DNA of 64,000 nt from Zea mays (taxonomy: Eukaryota > Streptophyta > Magnoliopsida > Poales > Poaceae), in NCBI RefSeq assembly GCF_902167145.1, contig NC_050104.1, positions 109,069,849 to 109,133,848 on the forward strand, in the 5' to 3' direction. The stretch's first letter is position 1; each line of letters starts with the position of its first letter. Both the position numbers and the translations under genes were made by a program. This document shows, piece after piece, positions 29,148 through 39,639 of the stretch. Below the pieces are notes generated by a model. That model searched no databases and was not told the DNA's origin. It saw only the letters and a program-made list of their open reading frames with translations.

Positions 29148-30578
29148 ATTGAAAACAAACAATTGATTTTTTTGCACTAATGAATATCGAACCCATTGTT
29201 GGTGCACTAATTATCTTTCAAAAACAAACAAAACGTATATTTTAAAGGGGAAAAACTAATTCTAATTATTGTAGATCTAGATCTAGTTCGTATTTAGAAC
29301 CCACTGCACGGCGATGGGCGCGTGGCATAATCCATGGGAGGTTGCTTAAGACATGCAGTTTCCCTGCCGGCCGGTTAGTTAGGCCTAAAGACGCAGACAC
29401 ATGGTGCTACTGAATGGATACATGTGCAAATCCAAAGGCGGCGTGTGATGCGTGGCGTGGAAAGCGCCGAAAAAGCTCCCGCGCTTTCTGCTGCACTCGG
29501 CGCCACCCCGCCCGCCGGCCTCGGCCCCGCTGCTAAACAACGCAAAAGGGGGTCGGCGGGCGGCCGAACGAGGCGACGGACGGAAGACGAGCAGTGGGGG
29601 AATCCTGGTGTGTGCGGTACGGTGATGCGGATGCACCGGTCCTGCCGACCCCAATGCAAGCCTCCCAGCGCGAGCGGCGAGCGCGGCAGGCTTGACCAAT
29701 GGCCAAAGCTCTAGCCGCGACGGATTAGACGTGCGTACGTCTCATCGGCCCCGGGGTCGGCCGGCCGTCCGCGCGCGCGCGCATGCACCGCGCGAACTAA
29801 AAGCTGCGCGGTCGTCGATCGGGAACGGCGCGTCCGGCTGTACTACGTGTGCAGTGCGTGCGCGCATGCCGGCCGGCGGCCGCGGCCGGGCTCCATCAGC
29901 ATCACTCTCTCCGTGCGTGGCTGTGGCTCCAATGTCCAAGCCATGCATGAAAAGGAGGGTAAAGCCGGCCGGCGGGGGTAATAACCGGGTGCGCGCGTGG
30001 ATCACACTGTGCGTGCAGATGCCAGCCTAGCTGCCCTTGTTCCGTGCCCGTGCGTCACACTCGAACCGGGCGAGGAGGAACTGGTGGTGGGGCTGTTTTT
30101 GGATGGCGCCAACAAAGCAGCAGGCGGCGGGCATCCAGCCAGCCACCCCACCCTACCCTAGTGCTTAAAATCGAACGCTCGGGAGCGATGTCTGGCTGGC
30201 CAAGCAACAAGATTCCATGTCTCTTTGCCGCCGGTTAGCTTATTAGCTCCGTGTGGCCGCGTGCACGCATGCATGCAATGCAATAGTCGTCGATGAACGG
30301 TGCAGCGCCCATATATGATTTATTATATAAAATGCACCTCCACGCGCGCGGTGCCACACGCAGCGTGCGCCGCGTACGTAACTCAACAGCTGCCTAACAA
30401 ACGTGTTAGGGTGTACGAGACAGTGGTAGCTAAGTGAGCTAATATATATAATCACTAGCCAACCAGTACTAGCTAGTGTCACACTAGACATGCGGTACCA
30501 TGCCTGTTATTGATAGTATTATATTATATATATAGGTGTGTATACATACGCATAGGTACCTATTTGTCGATGGAACAT
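29148..30578. other. GC-rich low-copy-looking interval without a recognisable gene
   Basis: From about 29290 to 30260 the DNA is CpG-rich and unlike the surrounding repeats. It contains several CATGCA/GCATGC motifs (for example around 29780 and 30264-30275). The short ORFs (such as 29692-30030) lack domains and show low-complexity Arg/Ala composition. It could be old genic flank or promoter DNA. I see no start, splice or domain evidence that would support a gene call. Confidence 0.4.
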
Positions 30579-30893
30579 ATATCCGGTGCATACAAGACTT
30601 TTGTGCACATAAACTAACAAAGTTCACAAAAAAAATCTGAAAAAATCATACATATTATTCTTCCTATCTTACTCCCAATTATATAAAAAATTTACCTGTA
30701 ATAAAAAGGATAAAATTTCTGACAAGTTTAAATTAGAAAATCGACTAAAAAGTTCTATTTTTTTGTTACAGCTAAAATAAAACGAATTTAAAGTTCAAAT
30801 TTTGTATATAATAGGAGTAGGATGTAAAGAACATGTAGGAATTTTTTCAGATTGTTTTATAAATTTTGTTAATTTATGTGCACCAGATACTTC
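30579..30893. mobile_element. AT-rich inverted-repeat element (MITE-like), about 315 bp
   Basis: The left end (atatccggtgca..., then gtgcacataaactaacaaag from 30603) and the right end (gttaatttatgtgcaccagatac to about 30890) are inverted repeats. The left arm has an extra 17 bases (tacaagacttttgtgca) bounded by tgca repeats. The interior is AT-rich without coding capacity. I could not define a clean target duplication, so the superfamily is not assigned. Confidence 0.55.
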
Positions 30894-31537
<644 letters not shown>

Positions 31538-32004
31538 TCACTACCGGAATCGCGTTCTTTGCCGAGTGTCTAAGACACTCGGCAAAGGCTTTACCGAGTG
31601 TAACACTCGGCAAAGAACACTCGGCAAAGGGTTCTTTGCCGAGTGCTTTTTTTCGGACACTCGGCAAAGACTTTGCCGAGTGTCAAAAAGCACTCGGCAA
31701 AGAAAAACACTCGGCAAATTAAGAATCGAAAAAATTAAAAAAAAACAGCAAAACATTTTAGGAACAACTCTCCAACCCTACCCTATACCCTTACCTGTTG
31801 CTCTATCATTTTTCACTATTATTTTGAATCAAACTTATATGTTTTGTAAATGGTGAGATTCGAACTCGCAACCTCTCTCTCGCGCATACCCTCCTATACC
31901 ACTACACTACTACATCAATTATGTTTATACTACGTTTTCATTCCTCATGTACTATAATAAATCGAGAGTAATTTGATTATTTAAGGCACTAAATGAGTTC
32001 ATTT

Positions 32005-32440
32005 GAAAATGTGGCCAACTATAAAGTTGCATAACTTTTTGAGATCTAAAAGTTTTATTTTAATAGTTTCTACATCCGAGACCATTTATAAAATTTGAAT
32101 TTTAAATTTAAAAACTTCACACGAAATTTTCAATGATAAGATGATTTCAAATAAAAAAATTGTCAACTACAAAGTTTCATTACATTTCAAGACCTACAAC
32201 TTTTATTTTGATGGTTTTTCCATCCGAGACAGTTTGAAAAATTCAAATTTCAAAATTCAAACATAGTTTTGCATAACAAGATGATTTCAAACTAAAACAT
32301 TGTCAACTACAAAGTTTCATAACTCTTCAATACCTACAAACTTTCATGTTGACTTCAAATGAAAAAGTTGTCAACTATAAACTTCTCAAGATCTACAAAG
32401 TTTATTTTGGTTGTTTGGTAATTTGTTTATCTCAGATGAT
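32005..32440. repeat. Degenerate tandem repeat of about 140 bp inside the CACTA element
   Basis: Units with ttgtcaacta(c/t)aaagtttcat...ctacaa..tttattttgatggtttt..catccgagac start near 32012, 32159, 32298 and 32368. The last one is truncated. No coding potential is seen. Confidence 0.65.
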
Positions 32441-32470
32441 GGTTCTAACAATATGCACAAATTCTATACG

Positions 32471-32503
32471 TCTCTCTCGTAGTTTCATAAACTACGAGAG
32501 AGA
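32471..32503. repeat. Perfect 15-bp hairpin with a 3-nt loop
   Basis: TCTCTCTCGTAGTTT at 32471-32485 and AAACTACGAGAGAGA at 32489-32503 are exact reverse complements around CAT. It lies in the right half of the CACTA element. Confidence 0.9.
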
Positions 32504-32693
32504 TATAGGTTTTGTGAACAAATTTATTTTTATTTTGTCATATGAAGAAATGTTCAATATATAAATTGTACATCATGATGAGTTATACAAATTTGTAGTT
32601 GAAAACTTTTTCATTTAAATTAATTTACTACTTTAAAATGTGATTTTTAAATTGTCTTTGCCTAGTGCAAAGAGCCAAATTCCGGTAGTGCAT

Positions 32694-33231
32694 GTACGCT
32701 TTGTTAAAAACTATACGTATATAAAGAAGATATAATTATTACATTTTTTAAACAAAGAAAGTAAAAAAACAAATAGATCGAGTTAGGTTATCTGATTTCT
32801 TGAATTTTTCATTTATATTAGAATAAATTTTGAACTCCGTTCTCTGTGCCACGGAGGAGGACCAGAGGAGGGAGCATGCATGTACGTGGTGCTAGCTACT
32901 ACCTACTAGTAGCTAGTGCCTCTCTCTCTCTCTCTCGATCTCAAGTCATGTCGGCCAAAACACCTGGCGTTGATGGGATGCATGCTTGAGAGGGCACGTG
33001 AAGCTCAGCTTTGGGCGGCCGCGCGCTAGCCGCTACCCGCCTAGGGCCGCCTACGTACCGTGCAAAAGCCTCGTCGCTCAGCTGGTGTTTCCGGATCGTT
33101 GATGAACATGGTGGAAGCCACCTCACCGTACCCTTGGGTCAAACTAACTTTATCTAGGGGACAGGCTCGAGTCAAAACATAGCCACGTGTGTGCATGCAT
33201 GGATACACTTATGCAGCATTCATCATCTTGC
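32694..33231. other. Unassigned intergenic DNA between the CACTA and copia elements
   Basis: The first 150 bp are AT-rich, and the rest is of mixed composition with a short CT repeat near 32921-32937, CATGCATG motifs (32873-32882, 32979-32988, 33194-33200) and a CACGTG core at 33184-33189. No ORF with a domain is seen. The sequence resumes after the nested elements at 53113. Confidence 0.4.
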
Positions 33232-33422
33232 TGTTGTATTCTATTGCAGTGCTTAGTGGCAAATGGAGAAAGCAACAGAGAGAGACAAATGACTGGGACA
33301 GTTTCTTTATTGCAGAGATAGTTATATATATAGTACAGTACACAGGGTCCCCAAAGGGTGCGACCCATAGGCAATAACTGTCACACCGGTTGGGATTGAT
33401 CACATGTGAAACTTTTGTAACA
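33232..33422 (-). repeat. Copia 3' LTR (191 bp)
   Basis: On the minus strand it reads TGTTACAAAAG...GAATACAACA. An AT-only core (tatatatata, 33325-33334) may act as TATA box. Confidence 0.95.
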
Positions 33423-33431
33423 CTCCCCCTT
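33423..33431 (-). promoter_or_regulatory. Copia polypurine tract
   Basis: The minus strand reads AAGGGGGAG immediately before the 3' LTR TGTTAC. Confidence 0.85.
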
Positions 33432-33718
33432 GATCAACCCAAAACCGTTTGATCATCTGCAATTTGTCTTATCTCCTTAAAAACCCTGTGGGAAAAACAA
33501 GGAGTACACAATATCTTTTGGATAATGAGAATAATCTCACTTAGTTTCCAAAAGAAAATATGCTTGTAATCATCATGTATAAAACCGCTGTGGGGAAAAT
33601 CAAATGATGAAGCATATAACTTTGTTGATATTACCTCGTTAAAAACTTTGGATGAGAAAACCTTAGCAAGGCAAAACTCATACAAAGAAAAGAGTGTAAT
33701 ATGATGGTTCAATACAGG

Positions 33719-34570
33719 TTATATATCATGGGGAATTACTTCCCCTGAACCTTGCAAGCACTTAAGTCTTCTCATACCAATCCCCTCAATACATTTCTGA
33801 AATGTAGAGTATGGTAGAGACTTTGTGAATAGATCTGCAAGATTATCACAAGACTTTGTTTGCAAGATGTTTATATCCCCTTTTTCTTGAAGTTCATGGG
33901 GATAAAACAGTTTAGGAGAAATATGCTTATTGATATTGCTCTTGATATAACCCGTATCCATCTGAACAACACAAGCTGAATTATCTTCATAGATAATTGT
34001 TGGTGAGTCAAGAGAACCAATACCACAAGTTGTGAGTATATGATTCACCATTCTACGAAGCCATACACATTCACGTGATGCTTCAAATAATGCAATTATT
34101 TCAGAATGGTTGGTGGACGTGGTCACCAAAGTCTGCTTAGACGATTTCCACGAGATGGCAGTTCCACCTTGTAAGAATACGAATCCTGTTTGCGATCGGC
34201 CATTGTGGGGATCAGATAAATAGCCAGCATCTGTATACCCAATTAAACTAGGATCATTACTTCTCTTGTAAAAGAGTCCTAGATCCTTTGTGCCATTTAG
34301 GTATCGGAAAATATTCTTAATGCCAACCCAGTGTCTTTTCGTTGGGGCAGAACTGTGCCTTGCTAACAAATTTACTGCAAAAGCAATATCCGGCCGAGTA
34401 TTGTTAGCAAGATACATCAATGCACCAATAGCACTGAGATATGGGAACTCCGGTCCCAATGTCTGTTCTTCATCATCCCGTGGTCTGAATGGATCTTTCT
34501 TTAAATCCAAAGATCTGACCACCATAGGAGTCTTTGAAGGATAAGACATATGCATATTGAATTTTTCCAA
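33719..34570 (-). pseudogene. pol: Copia pol C-terminal part: end of RT and RNase H, after a frameshift
   Basis: This continues RT in another frame (ALMYLANNTRPDIAFAVNLLAR), followed by RNase H motifs GYTDAGYLSDP, SWKSSKQTLVTTSTNHSEIIA and YEDNSACVVQ. It ends with ADLFTKSLPYSTF and a natural stop at 33719. The frame change lies near 34590, just before the conserved region that links RT to RNase H. Confidence 0.9.
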
Positions 34571-37260
34571 TACCTTTTGAGTATATGTACTTTAATTTGA
34601 TGTACAAGGATTCCAGAAGGTAAATGCTCAAGTTGTAGACCTAAGCAAAATTTGGTTTTACCCAAATCCTTCATCTCAAATTCCGTCGTTAAATGATGAC
34701 GTGCTTCATCAATATCAAGTTTATTTCCTATGATGTTAAGGTCATCAACATAAACTGATATGATACAGAATCCCACTTTGGATCTTTTGATGAAGACGCA
34801 CGGGCAATCATCATTTTTCGTATATCCCTTACATAAAAGGAATTCACTCAATCGGTTGTACCACATTCTGCCCGATTGTTTTAAGCCATATAATGACTTC
34901 TGCAACTTCACACAATACATGTTGCGCTTTGCCTTTGGATTCGGTACATCTATTCCATCAGGAACTTTCATGTATATATCAGAATCCAGTGACCCATAGA
35001 GATATGCGGTCACTACGTCCATCAACTGCAAAGATAGACGATTTTGCACTGCCAAAGATATTAAATATCGGAATGTTATTGCACTCATGAATGGTGAATA
35101 AGTTTCGTTGAAATCAACGCTGGGTCTTTGCGTAAACCCTTGTGCTACTAGCCTTGCTTTGTATCTCACTACCTCACCATTTTCATTTCGTTTTCGAATG
35201 AAAACCCACTTATATCCCACAAGGAAGATATCACGTGGTGTAGGTATTACAGCAGAGAAAACTTCTCTTTTGTAAAGCGAGGCTAACTCCGCTTCGATTG
35301 CTGCCTTCCATTTGATCCAATCCGAGCGCTTACTGCACTCTGCCATGGTCTTAGGATCTAGATCATTTTGAAGGTCCTCAGCAATCTGCTCAGAGAAATA
35401 TATGTCGACATTGGTAGCTTTTCTATCATATGTTTCACCAGTCTCAACATAGTTGATGGCAATTTCATCATTCCTTAGAGACTCATCAGAATTTCCCAAA
35501 TTGATGTGTCTAGGATTTTCCGATGTCCCAGCCTCGGTTATGTGCACATCCGAGCTGGGTCGTGGATCATCAAAATCCACATGATACATTGTATCATTTT
35601 GGTGTCCTTTTGCATTCACTATTGTTCTTTGCTTCTTAGCAACAGAACAACGCTTATTCACCATACTTCTCCTCTCTAGGAGTTGAGTGGCCTTATTCGG
35701 TACTTCCACTCTTTCTGGTGCATTCCTAGCAGGAATGAATGATTTAGTGACACCTTTGTAATTAGTGAATGCATCTGGCAGTTCATTTGCAAGTCTTTGC
35801 AAATGTATAATTTTCTGAACTTGCAGTTCAGTTTCTGAAGTACGTGGATCAGAACCTGGAACACATTGAGTATTCCAATTTATTTCCTGGCATTCTTTTT
35901 GGTACTTAAATTCTCCCCCTAATGCCGGGAAATGTTCCTCATCAAAAATAGAGTCAGCAAAACGGGCTGTAAATAGATCCCCTGTTAAGGGTTCTAAATA
36001 CTTAATGATCGACGAAGATTGAAATCCCACATAGATCCCCACTTTCCTGTGTGGACCCATAGCTGTTCTCTGAGGTGGTGAGATTGGAATGTATACACAA
36101 CATCCAAATTTACGCAAATGGGAAATACTTGGAGGATTTCCACGTACCATTTGTACTGGGGATGTTGAATGGTATGCAGTTGGTCGTAATTGTATAAGGT
36201 CAGCAGCGTGCAGAACTGCACGACCCCAACACGACGAAGGCAATTTGCAATTCATCAATAATGGCCTTGCTATGAGTTTAATCCTCTTGATTAGTGACTC
36301 AGCCAAACCATTCTGGGTATGGACATACGGTACCGAGTGTTGTACTTGAATCCCCAGCGCCATACAATAATCATTGAATGCCTGAGATTTGAATTGAGCA
36401 GCATTGTCCATTCGGATTGAACTAATCCGATGTTCAGGAAAATTTGCCTTTAACTTGATAATTTGTGACATTATCTTGGCAAATGCATGGTTGCGTGTTG
36501 ATAGTAAACACACATGTGACCATCTAGTAGATGCGTCAATCAGTACCATGAAATACCTGAACGGCCCAGAAGTTGGTATAATTGGCCCACAAATATCTCC
36601 TTGAATCCTTTCAAGGAATTTAAGCGGTTCAGCTTTAATTTTGAGATATGATGGTCTCAAAATAAGTTTCCCAGTTGCACATGCGGTGCAAACAAAATCC
36701 TGAGATTTGGGAAAACTTGTTGTGGGCAAATTATGACCAATTGAATTGCCTGTAATTTTCCTCATCATCCCTACGCCAGGATGACCAAGTCGATCATGCC
36801 AAATCTGGAATGCATCAACATCTTGGAAAATTACCTTATATGCAACATGTGCATTGCTCTTAATATATGTATAGTACAACCCTGACGTGAGTGATGGAAT
36901 TTTCTTGCATATGCGCTTGCCATATTTATTCGGCTTGGTCAAGAAGAGAAACTCTTCTTGATTTTCATCATGAGTTTCAATATGAAATCCATTTTGCCGG
37001 ATATCTCTAAAACTTAGGAGGGTACGTGTAGAATCAGGATACAATAATGCATCCTCGATCACAATTTCAGTACCCATGGGGAGGGTAATAGTTGCTCGAC
37101 CAGAGCCAACTATCACAGCATCGCGTCCGGCGATGGTCAAAACTTTCCCATCTCTTTTCTTAAGAGTTTGAAAGTATTTGATCTCCCTAAGTATAGAGTT
37201 TGTGGTACAACTGTCCACAAGGCATAATTCCTCTTCCGTCGAGTTGTCATCATTATGCAT
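34501..37260 (-). pseudogene. pol: Copia pol: protease, integrase, reverse transcriptase
   Basis: This is an open frame from Met 37260. Protease is CLVDSCTTNSIL (D16-S17-C18), a variant of the usual D-S/T-G triad. The integrase zinc region is H155, H160, C191, C194, and the DDE core is GDICGP (D222), MDNAAQF (D285) and ESLIKR (E321). RT has GYKWVFIRKRNENGEV, KSLYGLKQSGRMW and VYVDDLNIIG. After HLPSGILVHQ the frame becomes nonsense, and the true continuation is in the next ORF. Gag ends 285 bp upstream in the same frame but behind several stops. Confidence 0.92.
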
Positions 37261-37262
37261 CT

Positions 37263-37545
37263 ATACATAAATAAAAATTCTGAATAAGAATTTTATGATG
37301 CAACTTAGTACTATACATAACATGATATTAAATATCACAATGTCGAAACAATATTACAATAATGGTATGGCGACTCATCCAATGAGTTCGCACTACTCAC
37401 AGGACCCAACACTGGTCTGTAGAGTGTGTTACATCTCAAAACATGAGATTGTATACCTCTACTTATTACAACAACATTATAAAGACAGTATAGAACATCC
37501 ACACAAGCCACAGTGATCATGATCAAATCTCCAAGCATGAGAGAT
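37263..37545 (-). other. Non-coding spacer between copia gag and pol
   Basis: This 283-bp AT-rich stretch has stops in the gag/pol frame. On the minus strand its end (tttttatttatgtatag before the pol ATG) looks like a 3' splice site. A matching donor is not obvious. It may be an intron or simply a decayed spacer. Confidence 0.4.
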
Positions 37546-38655
37546 TTATGCCAAATCTCCAAATGGATCCTTTGACATATACTCAATGATCATATCATCA
37601 GATTCATCTTCTTGTAGAAGTGGAGGCTTGTTGTCAACCACATTGAGGTGCTCTTTAGCAAGAGTGTTCTTCAGGTCACCAGAAGCCAGTGAAGAACTTC
37701 CAACCTCAATTGGTGCTTCAGTAGAATTGAAATGAGCCTCAAAACCAGGCTTATCAGACTTTGGCTTCTTTAGGGATTGTTGATACAAAAGAATAAGGTG
37801 CTTAGGGCAAGTGCAATCCCTAGCAAAATGGCCCTCAGTACCACATTTAAGGCAAGCTCTATTGCCCTTAGATGGTAGAGGCTTGCCATTTCCTTTTCCT
37901 TTTCCTTTACCTTTCTTGTGGAATTTGTTCTTATTGAATTTGCGAGGTCCAGGAGGATTCTTGAAGTTTTTCTTGAATCCTTTCTTATTCTCAGTCTTAT
38001 GCACATTGAAATGTACCTCAGGCAGAGGGGCAGACCCAGGAGGGCGCTGCTGAGCATTCTTTAGAAGAAGCTCATGATGCTTTTCTGCTTGGGTCAATGT
38101 GTGCATAAGTTGAGAATATCTCTGGAAATTACTAGAGCGATACTGCTGATGCAATATCCTGTCCTCTGGAAGCATGGTAGATAGAGTCTTCTCTATCTTG
38201 TCTGCTTCAGAGGGCTCTTTCTCGCAAAACTTCAATTTAGAACAAATGCTATGAAGAGCATGGTTATATTCTGCAACAGATTTAAAATCTTGCAGTCGAA
38301 GGTGGTTCCACTCATGGTTGGCTGACGGCCATATGAGCTCCTTCTGCTGTTCATAGCGCTCTTTGAGAGCTTTCCACAAGTTGTGAGGGCATCTCTCCAT
38401 AAGGTACTCTTGTTTAAGGTCCTTATGGATGTAAAGCCTCAAAAGGAAAAGTGTTGTGTTCTTTTTAACCTCATTCACTGGATCAGTACCAGTGATGGGT
38501 GCTGCAATGGCATCAATGATCCCACGAGAAGCAAAAGTTATTTCAATATCTGAAGCCCAAGTTGGGTAGTTATGCCCATCAAGGGCGAGTTCCTCGAACT
38601 CTTTGGTTGACATGTTCCTACAGTCATTACCATGGACATCCATTAATTTACGCAT
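37546..38655 (-). CDS. gag: Copia Gag with CCHC zinc knuckle
   Basis: This is an intact 369-residue ORF. The UBN2-type capsid region is clear (ALDGHNYPTWASDIEITF, LWKALKERYEQQ, LQDFKSVAEYNHALHSI). It is followed by a basic Lys/Gly segment and a knuckle CLKCGTEGHFARDC (about residue 266). The C-terminus is acidic and ends with DPFGDLA. The length is normal for copia Gag. It would assemble the cytoplasmic particle and bind element RNA. The start at 38655 follows the long leader. Confidence 0.9.
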   Translation of the reverse strand: MRKLMDVHGNDCRNMSTKEFEELALDGHNYPTWASDIEITFASRGIIDAIAAPITGTDPVNEVKKNTTLFLLRLYIHKDLKQEYLMERCPHNLWKALKERYEQQKELIWPSANHEWNHLRLQDFKSVAEYNHALHSICSKLKFCEKEPSEADKIEKTLSTMLPEDRILHQQYRSSNFQRYSQLMHTLTQAEKHHELLLKNAQQRPPGSAPLPEVHFNVHKTENKKGFKKNFKNPPGPRKFNKNKFHKKGKGKGKGNGKPLPSKGNRACLKCGTEGHFARDCTCPKHLILLYQQSLKKPKSDKPGFEAHFNSTEAPIEVGSSSLASGDLKNTLAKEHLNVVDNKPPLLQEDESDDMIIEYMSKDPFGDLA

Positions 38656-38714
38656 AAATTAATAGTCACAATGGTGATGTTGTAAGCTCAATATGCAAAA
38701 ATTCTTAAAAAATT

Positions 38715-39390
38715 ACATATGTAACGAGTTTCTTGAAGGTTCCAAACCTTCCCATTGAATAAATACTTTGAATTTTAGTAAGCATAGTATAGATAATCCT
38801 CAAATTAATGAGGTAGATCTAGTAGTGGGCAAGAAACTTGCTGCCTAAAAGCACGGTCTCTGGGCAGATAAGTTCATGAATGAACAAATCGCAGCCAATG
38901 CTTAGGTCTCCACTACCCATGCTCTACTAATTATCAAAGTAAAATTTCAATAACTCTTACATGTGATATGAGTTTCCTGAAGGTTCCAAACCTTCCAATT
39001 GAATAAGTACTTTGAATACTAGTGAGCATTGTATAGATAATCCTCAAATTAATGAGGTAGATCTCCTAGTAGTGGGCAAGAAACTTGCTGCCTAAAAGCA
39101 CGGTCTCTGGGCAGATAAGTTCATAAATGAACAAATCGCAGCCAATGCTTAGGTCTCCACTACCCATGCTCTACTAATTATCAAAGTAAAATTCAATAAC
39201 TCCATATCCTGTTATTTTGGATAGCATGTATAGGTAATCATCCCGAGGGATGTAGACCTCATAGAGATAGGCATTCCAAATGCTGCCACAAGCACGGTCT
39301 CTGGGCTACTAAATTCTAAAAGAATTTAGTGCAGCCAATGCTTAGGACTCTATCTCCCTATGCTCTTGATCCAAAATAATGTAATTTCAT
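38715..39390. repeat. Three tandem copies of a folded-RNA-like unit in the copia leader
   Basis: Copy 1 starts at 38715, copy 2 at 38959 (period 244 bp, closely similar), and a diverged copy 3 spans about 39204-39390. All share cores agcacggtctctgggc and gcagccaatgcttagg. The hairpins between the cores keep position but change sequence in copy 3. Examples are the outer stem gtagtgg/ccactac versus gagatag/ctatctc, inner gcaag/cttgc versus gcatt/aatgc, and gttca/tgaac versus actaaattc/gaatttagt. This looks like conserved RNA structure; it codes for nothing. Confidence 0.75.
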
Positions 39391-39639
39391 TTTTGCATGA
39401 GTTTTATTAAGTCTGAACTTAATAAATGCTATATTTATATGCAAACATAAATGAATGCGTAAATAATAGCAAGTAGAGATATGTGAATTATTAATGTAAA
39501 ACAAACAATAATTCACGAACTAAAATCTGTTATAAGTACAATAAAACAGATATGTCTTTACAATATATGCAGTCTAAATCACGAATTTAGACGCCTAAGA
39601 TAACTTTGAACTGAAATTGCATATAAAACAGAGTCTTAT

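Larger units (their letters stand above)
31539..32690. mobile_element. Non-autonomous CACTA (En/Spm-type) transposon, 1152 bp
   Basis: The termini are CACTACCGGAAT at 31539-31550 and its inverse ATTCCGGTAGTG at 32679-32690. They are flanked by 3-bp duplications cat (31536-31538 and 32691-32693). The left subterminal part (31557-31720) has about eleven copies of TTTGCCGAGTG in both orientations, the usual transposase-binding repeat of this maize family. The right end has only one or two degenerate copies. There is no transposase gene, so it would depend on an autonomous relative. The interior is a degenerate AT-rich repeat. Confidence 0.93.

Noticed and set aside
29692..30030. 112-residue plus-strand ORF as a host gene
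   Set aside because: It has low-complexity Arg/Ala/Gly composition, no domain, and many equivalent ORFs in other frames of the same GC-rich DNA.
34290..37516. Plus-strand ORFs across the copia pol region
   Set aside because: They are shadows of the minus-strand pol and gag, with no domains of their own.
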